A DNA stretch of 64,000 nt from Cunninghamella blakesleeana (lineage: Eukaryota > Mucoromycota > Mucoromycetes > Mucorales > Cunninghamellaceae). The DNA is taken from positions 141,501 through 205,500 of the forward strand of contig JAFCIZ010000011.1 of assembly GCA_017871115.1 (NCBI GenBank). Reading direction: 5' to 3'. Positions 11,558 to 22,604 of this stretch are shown one piece after another (position 1 is the first letter of the stretch; every line of letters starts with the position of its first letter). A program made the translations under genes and the position numbers. The notes under the pieces are model-generated. The model was not told the origin of the DNA. It made no database searches and worked only from the letters and a program-made list of their open reading frames with translations.

Positions 11558-12541
11558 TTACATCACAAATTTCCTAAATGCTTTATAACAAGAAGCAATA
11601 TGCAATCTTTGATCTCTGAGCCCCTTGATTATTTCTGAAGAATAATATTCCGGTGGAGGTACAAGGTATTGTTTTACTATTGTTTCCTTTAATGGTGGTT
11701 TGCCTTTTCCTACAGAAAATAGTAAATCATCTGACATACTCAGTAATAAAAACATGGGACGAGCTTTAAACATAATAATACCAGGTATCCAGTGTCCATA
11801 TTTAAATGATTCTGGTTTATTATAACAGAGGCCCCTATGGCAGTCATTTAAATATACTGCTATGGTATCAGCAACAAACTTTATTCTTTCAGGATGTATA
11901 TATGGATCCGTGAAATCATGTTCTAGATGTTTATAGTCGTTGACACTATTTTCCTGTACAAATTTGACATGATTTTTGTGCATACATCTAATAGATAAAT
12001 TAGGAACGAATTTATATAAATATTGTTGCCCCATAACAAATGGTTCAAAAATAACATCTTTATGGTAATGAATCACACGATCATCTGCATCATAGCCAAA
12101 TAACTGAAGTAGAGAATGAGATAGATCATCCACAACTGATAGATCATTTTTATAAAAATCTATCATCATTAAATTTTTAATCACATTTCTAGCAAGTGAT
12201 GACTTGATTATTACTGACCAATCTATTTTTGACTGGTTAATAGAATTAGTATGGATAATATGATCACAATTTATAAATTCTTCTATTTGTTCCTTAAAAT
12301 CGTCATAAGATGGCACTTCTTCGTTGAAAAAGTCTTTAAAACTGGTAACATTTTCGAATTTTATTTTAAAATAATCTAAATCACATGACTGCTAGTCATT
12401 ATTTGCTTTCCACAACTCACTATTAATAAGTCTTGCTTCAAGGTAAAGGAGAGATAGCGGTGAAGCTTGTTTAAAAAGAAAAGGAAATTTTTTTTTATAT
12501 TTTTTTATTTTATCGGACGATGTAGGTAAGAAAGAGATCAT
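11558..12541 (-). pseudogene. A3: family-A gene with a nonsense codon
   Basis: The ancestral start (MISFLPTSSDKIKKYKKKF) is at 12541. The frame is open until a TAG near 12390, where A1 has TGG (TDWQPCDL). An open 252-residue frame resumes from about 12316 to the same C-terminus (CYKAFRKFVM). The single TGG-to-TAG change makes this a recent pseudogene very similar to A1. FVQENS again replaces the lysine-bearing motif. Confidence 0.82.
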
Positions 12542-13141
12542 TTAAAAAAATAGATAATGTGTAAAAAAAGAACATAAAATTTTATTTTAAAAAAAACCCC
12601 TTTTAGTTCCAAAATGTGATTCTATAAATATTAAGACACATATATGTTTCTTTTTATGATTAATATTTTATTTAATACAAAGTTTACTATTTTGATAAGT
12701 AAATACTACCTAAAATATATGAATCAAGGTTTTCATATTTATTTAGCTAGCAATTTTGATAAATAATAAATAAACTGTTAAAAAAAACTATCGATTACAT
12801 TATTATTTATTTTAATTTTGTTCAATTAGTTGTATATTTAATATATACTACAATTAAATAAAAGAAACATCCACATCAAAAATAATAATCGAATAGTAAT
12901 AATACTTTATAATAAAATGAAGTAAAGAAGTTTTTGTATTCCCTAAATATGAATCTTTTTTATATAATTTATTTATTTCCACCATAGATTATTATTTTTG
13001 ATAACAGTATTTACCATTTCATATTATCCGAACTAATGATAATAATTTTAATAAATTGCTTTTTATATAACATCTTTAAATTATATTTATTTTTTTGCTT
13101 TTATTATTTATTACTTTTGAGCTAATCATTACAGATAATTT

Positions 13142-13462
13142 TTAAAAAATAAAATTAAATATGAATAGTAATGTATTGATCTGTATAGGTAACTGTATTT
13201 TCAATCCTAACTTTTTGTTTATTAATCTATATAAGTGATCATAACGTATAATCTTGGGTGTATCTGAATAAAATGATACCTCCCTTGAGAAATTCCTAGT
13301 ATAATTACGATCCATATTGAATTTTGCATCAATAAATATTACTGTTATAAAGATCATATATGAATTTATATAAACATGTGTACGTTTCAAACTTTTAAAA
13401 GAGGCGTTGGAAACTTTTGCAGGGGAATAATGATGAAAAACCTTGATTACTGACGTTTCCAA
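13142..13462 (-). CDS. Possible ORF, unknown
   Basis: A 106-codon frame with a mixed, non-repetitive composition in its second half (for example REVSFYSDTPKIIRYDHLYR). It has no recognisable domain, no clear promoter and no paralogue in the window. It could be a decayed exon of a mobile-element gene. A real small gene is possible but unsupported. Confidence 0.2.
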   Translation of the reverse strand: METSVIKVFHHYSPAKVSNASFKSLKRTHVYINSYMIFITVIFIDAKFNMDRNYTRNFSREVSFYSDTPKIIRYDHLYRLINKKLGLKIQLPIQINTLLFIFNFIF

Positions 13463-14689
13463 TGTATTTACTTGTCGTAACCATAGTTATAAAACCATCT
13501 TCAAAAATAAAAAAATCAAACAATCTGTTCTCATTCCAACTTTGGAGATTTATTTTCTTGTACTAAACGTACATCTTCTACTTTATGAGAGTACTAGATG
13601 CGATTTAGCCAATATATTAGTTACCTACCATTCCTTTTTTATTATTGATCACGGAATACGATTGCTTTATTTGAGAAGGTATACATTAGTTGTTGGCATT
13701 ATGCTCAAAAAGATCTAGTATTGGCCTTGGTAAGTTTTCAATATTAAGTACTAAATTTTGGTAGACATTGTGCTATATTTTGTTATCTTATCAAGAGGTT
13801 AATATAATAGAAGAAAATGAATAAATTAATAATAAATGTTTTTTTCATTTATTTAGTATTAATAGTCAGAACCAACTGGATAAATAATAATATATTTCAT
13901 CTACTTACATAAATACTAAAAAATAATTTATATAAATTTTTTTTTGATAATTTTTAGATTGATAGATTAAAACCAAGTTACGTATTTCTCTTTCTTGCAT
14001 TAACCTTCTTTTTTAATAATGAAGAATGTAATAAAATAAAATAGAGAGTAGCTTTTAAAGTATGAAATAAATGAACTATACTTCAATTAAAATAGTATAA
14101 ATAATAATTATATGTATATAGTATGCATAAATATTTTTTTTAAAAAAAAAAATGAAAGTAGAAAAAAATTTGTCTTTACAAGAAAAAATTTCTTTATGTT
14201 CTAAAGAATCCAAACAATGTTTCCAATTTTTTTCTTTATGATCAGCATTTTATTTTTATTTTTTGAAATATAATGCCTATTTATGTAAGATATTCATTGT
14301 CTCATTATCATTTAAAGATAGTTGATAAATTTATTACCCAGTATATTTTATTGTGTATCAATGAAAATATACTTGCTATTTTTTTTTTTTTTTATTTCTA
14401 TTTAAATAGAAAGCGAGTAATAATGAATCACATAATTAATAAGAGCACTGTCAGATTTTTTAAATTTTTTTTATCCATGTATTGAATAAAAAACAATTTA
14501 AAATAGAATTTACATTATTTTAAATGCTTATTATTTTCAGTTTTTATTAACTATTCAATTGTATATAAAACCACTTTCCTTTTAATTTTGTTTTTATCAA
14601 ATCAAAAAACAAAAACAAAAAAAAAACAAATGTTTTAAAATGATTTTCTAATTATGTGTTCAAAGTATTTCTTATTATTTCTACCACAT

Positions 14690-14790
14690 CTAGACCTAAA
14701 GATAGCTAAGTAGAATACTTAACTATTTTGTTGAGGCGCTTAAGAATTATAACCTGTACGCGATTATTTAATAAGATGTGATTTCTTTAC
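14690..14790 (+). repeat. Dispersed repeat copy 1 (GGCGCTTAA element)
   Basis: It shares TCTACC, AGGTCT/AGACCT-like spacing and the core GGCGCTTAA...CCTGT-CG-GATTA with 21380-21480 (plus) and 36200-36290 (minus). It is the most diverged of the three copies. Confidence 0.5.
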
Positions 14791-15230
14791 CATAATCCAG
14801 TTGTATTTAATAAAAAAAACTCTCAAGTTTCTGTTTTATTATTATTTCAAATGTTCTTTTTTGGTTTGCGAAGATTTAGTGTTAGCGGAAAGAAGCATTA
14901 CGTTCAACTTTTTTTTTCAACACATAACCTGAGTTTTCAATATTTTATTTTTTATATTTTCTCTGATGTATATGTATCTAATATAAATTATATAAAAATC
15001 ATATTACTGCTGCTTTTTGTTAACTGATTGAAAATATGAATAAAGAAAAATAGATCAAGCTTTATATTCCTTTTATTGTAATAAATTTAATTGGTATATA
15101 ACGATGATTCTTTAATGCAATTATTATTTATTTAAAATTATTAAATTTATACATTATAATAAAAATAGAACATTATATATATATATATATATATTTGAAA
15201 AAAAAAAAATAATATTAATTTTAATTACAA

Positions 15231-17694
15231 TCCATACAGCAATAGTCAACATATTTTGCATCTAAATTTTAAAAATAATAAAATAATGATAATATATATA
15301 GTTAGTATAATGATATTAATTTTTCAATAATATGAATATATATTACCTGTTCTGTTGCCCCACCAAATTGGAAACGGGCGAGCCTATATAAAAAATTAAT
15401 AACAATACCCTTTAGAGTTAATAACAGTTTATTTTTCTTTTTCAAACTTTTTTTTTTTTAAAAAAAAAAGACATATACCTTTCCATCACCGCCACCCATT
15501 AGGGCAAAAGAAATAATAAAGACTGCCAATGAAGTGCCTGAATCCAATGCAGTACTAATTAAATAATTATATTTAACAAAACGACGATAATAATAACGTC
15601 TTAAATACCATTGAGATAAAAGCGTTATTAACAAAGAGACGGTAATATAAGCTGTAGCTGAACCAGGGACAATGGCTAATCCAGAAATGATCATAGGGGT
15701 ATGGATATAATTGAAACCTACTTTTGGGTATCGTTTATGAAGTAGCCAACAAGGGATAGGGATAAGAAAGCCAATTAAAAATGACCATAAAATAATGGAA
15801 TATTGAGTACCAGGACCAAACATAGCAACAGGCCCTACACCACCCCAAGTTATAGCAGCTGAATTTTTTCCTTGAAAATAAGCTCCGTTCCAAACATTAC
15901 TTTTTGTTGTTGGATCAAGTAAAACATCTTTTTGTGCAGTAATCACCGTCTATAAAAAAGAAAAGAAAAAAGAAAAAGAAAACGTTTATATTAATCCCTC
16001 GACTATTTCATTAAACCCAATAATTACACATGTTCATGCTAATGGTATTCAAGATTACAATATTAACAAGGTAGTTAAATAAACAACCAATAATGGTTCC
16101 AACAATTTGGTGAAAAAAGGTCAACCTGGGAGGTACTTTCATATAATGTCCGATTTTAAGATCACTTGCCATTCTTCCTGCTTGAGCTATTATAAATAAA
16201 TATAGACAATACGTTTTATTAAAAAAATATATAGATTTACATTTATCCATAAACAATACCCTTCTACGTTTTCTTATTTTATTCCTTGCCATATCCCTTT
16301 TTTTATTTTTTATTTTTCTTGTCTTTATTACATAACGTGTTATACCCCAACGTCTTAAAATACATATTTGCAACTACAAATAAAAATAATATTAAATTAA
16401 TATTAATGATACCAAGCTATGAATGACATATTCTCATTTATCTATCCCTATATATTTATTACCAGGTTTGTGAGGAAAAAGTAGTCCACCAATAAGTTCA
16501 GCTAATACATTTAAACCAATATCTCTTCCAGTTACGGCTTCAATAATATTTAAAGGTAGAGAAAATACCAATGAGACTAAAACAGCTACAATCACTCCCC
16601 ACCATGGAAGTTGACTTTCGTTTGTGTAAGCAACAGCAATATTTAATGCAATTCCAAGAATGAATAAAATATAATACCACCAAGTGGGAACCTACATATA
16701 TATGTACAAAAAAAAATCATCATCAATACGCTAACTATTATTTAATTATTCTAAGTCATATGTGTATATCAATTAGTTACCTCTTTATAAACCGCCATCA
16801 ATCTAATATGTATATCATCCAAATGGGCTGCCACATTCGTTCTAGTAGATTTAAGTGTTTGTAAAATTTCTTTACCATAATATAATGCTACATGTGTAAT
16901 AGAAGCTGTTACAGTAAAATTATAAAAAATATACGCTACCGCGCCATAAGTTGAAAAGTGAGGATGACCAATTTCTTCTAATTTCGTCACGTTAACAGTA
17001 TTATCCGGATTTAATATCTCTTTCTGTGGATAATGTTTAGATTCCCCAGTAGTTTCATTTAAAGTGAATAATGAATTGGATAAAAATGGAAAACTTTGAG
17101 CATGCCATACGTTGTAATAATAAAGTAAAGGTGCTAAGATATATAGAATAAAGATTCCACCGATGATATTTAATTGTACATATAACGGTAACACTAATGG
17201 TGAATGGTGTGATAGATAGTTCCAATCAAAACTAAGTTGTAATATACCAAGACCTTCGTTCACTAAAGTAATAAAGAAAAAAAAATAGTAATGAGAAAGA
17301 ATGCATTCATGTAAACGTGATATATTATTCCTTTTTTTTGTAATATTGTTATTATTATTATTATTATTTTCTAACCTGCTAACCCACCAAATAAACGTTG
17401 AAACCAAATAGATCCACGATTGGCAATACAAAATATTGAAATACCAGATAATAAAGGAAACATATATTGAGGAATAAATTCGTAAATAAAAATACAAAAA
17501 AAGGTCATAAAGAAAATTTTGGTCCGTAATGAGAAGCCTTGATTTTCTGAATTTAAAGTTCGAATAAATGCAATGGTCGGTAATACGTTAGGCCAAATCA
17601 TATTTGCAGGATAAACTATAAATCTATAAATAAATAAATAGTAGTAATAATAATAATAATAAAAGTTAATAAATCATCACCATCCGTATAAATC

Positions 17695-17733
<39 letters not shown>

Positions 17734-18473
17734 TATTTTCACCTTCTTAATTGACCAGCAATCCCATACCCTACGCATTGGGTAGCGATTAAAAAGGCAA
17801 TAGAGCCAAAAGCAGAGGGTGCGTCGTTGTAATATAAATATTGAGCACCTAAAATATAAGTTCCATAAGCCGAAGTATTTGCAGAAGAGACCATGACATA
17901 TATGCAAGCCATTTCTTTATGATTTAAAGGGCAAGGATTTAACCAACCACCTTGAGGAATCACTTTTTCCATTAATTTACATATTGCATAAGCTATCATT
18001 AATAAACAAGTGGTGCTTAATGGCGTATTTACAGGTTTAAATATCATCAACTGACTAACTGATGCACTGATACATGATAGTATCTATAATGTAAATAAAA
18101 CAAATGAATAGATATATATTGTGGCGTTAATATGCTCCCCTTCCCCTTATTATTTTTAATATATATATATTTATATATATAGTTATTATTTACGTACCAC
18201 ACCAAGAATGATAGATCTTAAAGTAAAAACGGGTAAAGTAGGATCATCAGTCATGGAAGCTAATTTATTAACAATATCAACATCATCAGTATCTTCATTC
18301 GGCGGTAGTGGTGATGTAGGTGATAAAATGGAAGAAGGATGATTTATATTTTCTTGATGATTAATAAAAGTTTCATTTTTTTTTATATCTGATTTTGCTG
18401 TTAAAAGGTCATCACTATTGCTATCCAGTTCATTTGCAGTGTATTCTATTTTCTTTTCATTATCATATTCCAT
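15231..18473 (-). CDS. Oligopeptide transporter, OPT family (10 exons)
   Basis: The gene encodes a proton-coupled oligopeptide/iron-chelate type transporter of the OPT superfamily at a membrane. Exons by frame and GT-AG borders: 18473-18198, 18083-17743, 17623-17376, 17262-16781, 16691-16463, 16373-16332, 16186-16059, 15949-15479, 15383-15347 and 15271-15231. Together they give 764 codons plus stop. The N-terminus (about 90 residues) is hydrophilic and Ser/Asp-rich. Many hydrophobic segments follow, with family landmarks VSQLMIFKPV, RFIVYPANMIWP, NEGLGILQLSFDW, LNVLAELIGG, DLKIGHYMKVPPR and FPIWWGN near the end. The C-terminus is CMDCN. The end of exon 7 is the least certain: a second donor at 16018 would add 13-14 residues. 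No frame lesion was found, so it is probably functional. Substrate cannot be inferred. Confidence 0.9.
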
Positions 18474-19131
18474 GCTATTCTTCTTATATATAAGCTAAAC
18501 AAAATAAACGAAGAAGTGAAGAAAAAGAAAGAAAGGTAAAATCAGATGAGATTAATTATTTTTTATATTACTTCATGGGTTTTATGATCTGCATATTCAT
18601 GCATACCCCTCCCTCTCCTCATTTCCCCTTTTACGCATATACACGCATAAATCGATGGCGAAAAAAAGTAGTACATATTTCCATTATTTAGTTTCTATTA
18701 TCGTCTATATATCACCATATGTTTTATATTGGAAATGTGAATTTTGTATCAAATAATTTTAAAATTTTAAAAACTATCTAGTCAGTTACAAGCATTCAAA
18801 AAGTTAACTCTAAAATAAAAAATATTTAGTATAATAATAATATTAAACACTATGTACATTAGCTTATAAAACCATAAATTAACTTTCAACTCTATTATGT
18901 GCGTTATTATTATGTTTACCATTATTAACAATACCATTAACTTCTCCTCCTCCCTCTTCATCTTTTGTTTACTTAATTTACTAAAAAAAATAATATTTCT
19001 AGTTTCGTTGTTCCATCACCTTTTATTTAAAGATAATAACTGATATAATAATGAGGATGATAATATATATATATAACTGAATCTAACTTGTATTTATATT
19101 AGCTGAAATAAATTATTATTATAAATGAATC

Positions 19132-19188
<57 letters not shown>

Positions 19189-21302
19189 TACGAAAGGTAG
19201 AAAGCAAAAGAAAAATAAAAGGAGCCTAATAAATTTTTTCATTAATCTCTTTTTATAATAATAGAAAGGAGTTTAAAAAAAATACCTTGATTGTTGTGCC
19301 ATTTACTGTATATAAAAAAGGAAAAGAAAAACAAGAAATTATTAAATGGTTTGTTTTAATTTATTTCAGCTCCAGCTCTTTTTTAAGCTCTCTGTATTAA
19401 AATCCTTAAAAAGATCCAAATTACGACGGTTTAATAAGATAAAGTAGATAATTTAATTTAGTAGTAAACCAAAACAAATCATTAAAATGAGTCAAATAAA
19501 CGCTAAAAAATGATATTAGAAGGAGCCTATTTTTTATTGGAATTTATAATTATGAAAAATACACTTAAAGGTTTACATTTAAAAGCTAAAATAAGCTAAT
19601 TTAAACGACCATTCTCGAAATAATAAAAAAGCATAAAAGCAAAAATCATATTGTCATATCTATTTACAAAAGAAAAAAACCTCAACCAAGTATTGTTAAA
19701 AAATTTTAAAGCGCACGCTGTATAAATAAATAAATAAAAACTCACTACAACCATTAATACTTAAAAAAAAATATTTGCTTTTTTTGAAATAAGTAATAAA
19801 AATTTAACAATAATAGTGATTTACAGAAAAAGTAAAAAAGTACTCTTATTAGCATTAATAAAAATAGTGTATTAAACAAAAAAAAAAAAAAAAGAAGCTG
19901 AGAATTTTAAACTTCAAATCTTAATTGATTTTTACTAAATCTATTTTGTATTGATTAATCTCTTTATTATCCTCTTATATATGCATGTATTCCAATAAAA
20001 CACTACTGCATATATCTGCTTTTATTAGTTTTTAATATATATATATATATAATTTGATGAAAATGTTAAAAAGAAGTGTATATAATAAAATAGATGAAAA
20101 TTATTAAAAAGAAGACAGCTTGGAGATAATAACAATGATATATGCAGATAATTTAACTCATATTTAAGGCATTTTATTTTATAACAGAGTATAGTTTTAT
20201 AAATTTTAAACGTTATCATATTAATTATATATTAAAAGATGCTATTGTTATTAACGACTTAACATTAATTTAAATACCTTTTTTTTTACTTACACATCAT
20301 CAACTTTTATCAAATTCCTATATTTAATGACTCTGATGTTTACCTAGCTGGAAATTTTAATAAAAATAAGTGAGTAACTATCTAGAATAAAAATATACAT
20401 CAAAGAATTGGACCTTTACTGATATTAATTATACATTTCATATATACTAAGTAATACATGCATATTTTAAAACTTTTGCTAGTTTAATTAAATTTTTAAA
20501 AATATCAACATATTAATATAGAGGAATAGACTGCTTTTTAATAATTTTTATTATATGATGTTGATAAAAGTTATATACTCATATTTTAATCTTTACTATT
20601 ATTCATAAATGTTATAAAAGAAAAAATTTTTCTTATATTTCAATTTATTATCGTTTTAGTTATTTTTAAAAAGTGATATTAAATACAAAAAAAAAGCAAT
20701 TATAATAAACAGTCATTTTTTAAAAAACACAAATCTTTAAAACTGCTAATAAAATATAATTATATCATCATTTATATTTCAAATGTTTTCTAATTAAAAA
20801 AAGGAAGAAAAGAAATATAGTTTTTGATTATTTTTAGAGAAATAAAATAACTGTGTAAATGATTATAGTAAATGTTTAATGCTTTTATAAAATATATATA
20901 TATATATGTACTACTACATCAATAATAAAAATTTCAGTGATAATTTTTTTGTATGCAATGATTTTATTAATAGATTCATCAAATAGTAATAAGAACAACT
21001 GGGACTTATAAAATTAATCTAATATACCTCTCCTTGGTATAGACATGGGCACAGGTGTTTTTTTAAATAAAAAAATAATCATTTTTATTCATATTTTAGA
21101 TATATGGTCATCTAAAATTGAATTCATGCTATTTTTAATGTTCTTTATTTTTTATTTTTATATATCGCTCTATCCTATATATTTTTTTTTCCATGCTATT
21201 CCATTTTGTTTTATAAAACAGAAATAAGGATGGAGTTTAAAAAATTTTTATCACCTAAACACTGAAATTATTTTTGACATGATGGTCCACTTATTGACGT
21301 TA

Positions 21303-21341
<39 letters not shown>

Positions 21342-22071
21342 TATAATTTTTTTCATACATATAAGAATATTCAATTTATTTCAATTCTACCATGCTCAGG
21401 TCTGAAGATAATAGCATATTCAAATTAATTATTTTACCGGGGCGCTTAATAATAACTTGCCTGTGCGTGATTACCTAGAAAAAACAAATTGTCACTTAGT
21501 TGACTTCTCTTTACATTATACAATCATTTTAAATAAAAAAGTTGTTCTTACTTTTTTTTACATATTAATAATAAAAAATACAATATACTGATAATATCAA
21601 TATATATTTTTCGTTTTCTTCTCGCTTTTGTTATCATAAGCATTTAAATAACCATCTTATTTTACTATATACTAATTATTATTTTAATTTATAATCCTTT
21701 TTGATTTAAAATACTTATATTAAAAATAAATGAATTGAATGTATATACAACAATGTCTTTTATAAGCAGGTCATTTCAAAAAATACTATAGCATTAGACT
21801 ATTTTATCTTATAGTTAATAAATGCATTATTATGTTATAAAGTAAAATAATGATAATAATCGTCAAGTGCACTAAAAATAAAATAACCAGTTTTTATTAA
21901 AATGGATAGTTATACTAAATTAAGATTCGAATCTAACTTAGATATATCACTGTCTTTATAACTGTCAAATTAAGCTTTATAAACTTAATGTAAAAACCTT
22001 TATATTGAATCTAACTATATCATTCATCAGTATAAACAAAAACCAATGATAGCTATCATGGGTCATTATAT
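18474..22071. other. Intergenic, no gene
   Basis: The stretch contains the upstream region of the transporter gene, long (TA)n at about 19138-19184, poly(A) at about 21305-21337 and a dispersed repeat at 21040-21490. No coding region is supported. Confidence 0.6.
21040..21490 (+). repeat. Dispersed gene-like repeat copy 2
   Basis: It aligns in opposite orientation with 36190-36650. Shared parts are the GGGCACAGGT start, a segment encoding MEFKKF (here followed by stops), a poly(A) tract, and a short frame encoding TGALNNNLPVRDY. Frame conservation of the last part suggests an old coding exon. This copy has several stop codons. Confidence 0.6.
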
Positions 22072-22076
22072 AATAA
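22072..22076 (+). repeat. Target-site duplication AATAA (5')
   Basis: The five bases directly before the 5' LTR are repeated directly after the 3' LTR at 27967-27971. A 5-bp duplication is usual for Ty3/gypsy integrases. Confidence 0.85.
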
Positions 22077-22483
22077 TGTTGTATTTACCATATAATAACA
22101 ATATTAAATGACTTCATAACTATAATACACTTATAATACACATGAAATATTTGATATTTATTATAAAATCACTACTGTGTACCTGATACAAAATGATCTA
22201 TTCCTATTAGCTTATGCATTGCTATAACTTTAAATCTTCTAATCCCGCAGATCCATTACCATAGACACACTTTAAACTCCATTCTAATTCACGTTACCTT
22301 TACTAGATAACTTTATAATTCTATTTTCATATTATATCATATAAACTAAGCCCAGTGTCACCAATCCACTAAAAGGTATAAATACAACCCTTGTCTTTTA
22401 CATTTGAATAAAGGTTAACCAAAAGTTTCACAATATTTCTTTGTTTTTAATTTTTTGTATAATTTTAATTGATAAATTCAACA
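22077..22483 (+). repeat. 5' LTR
   Basis: The LTR carries TATAAATA at 22377-22384 and AATAAA at 22407-22412, and ends TTCAACA. Transcription probably starts downstream of the TATA box. The 3' LTR and the solo LTR are near-identical. Confidence 0.95.
22377..22384 (+). promoter_or_regulatory. TATA box of the LTR promoter
   Basis: TATAAATA lies in a position conserved in all four LTR copies of the window. AATAAA follows 23 bases later and may serve as poly(A) signal in the 3' LTR. Confidence 0.6.
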
Positions 22484-22488
22484 TTTTT

Positions 22489-22497
22489 TATTGTGAA
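22489..22497 (+). other. Candidate primer-binding site (self-priming type)
   Basis: TATTGTGAA begins five bases after the 5' LTR, where a primer-binding site is expected. It is exactly complementary to TTCACAATA at 22427-22435 inside the same LTR. No tRNA-type TGG sequence is present here. This suggests priming by the element's own 5' RNA end, as described for Tf1-type elements. Nine matching bases in A+T-rich DNA is modest evidence. Confidence 0.4.
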
Positions 22498-22604
22498 TTC
22501 ATTATTAAAAATAATCTTTATTCTAATACTAACTAAACTATACTATTCTATATAACTATATTTTATTCTAAATAATCTATATTTTATTTTTATACTTACC
22601 AATA

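Larger units (their letters stand above)
12542..15230. other. Intergenic with unassigned short frames
   Basis: The stretch is A+T-rich and mostly unstructured. Partly overlapping opposing frames at 13142-13462 (minus) and 13443-13718 (plus) have somewhat balanced composition but match no family I recognise. A copy of a dispersed repeat lies near 14690-14790. (AT)n occurs at about 15173-15193. Confidence 0.5.

Noticed and set aside
17677..17907. 76-codon minus-strand ORF inside the transporter gene
   Set aside because: It is out of frame with exon 2 and runs into an intron (TA)n repeat.
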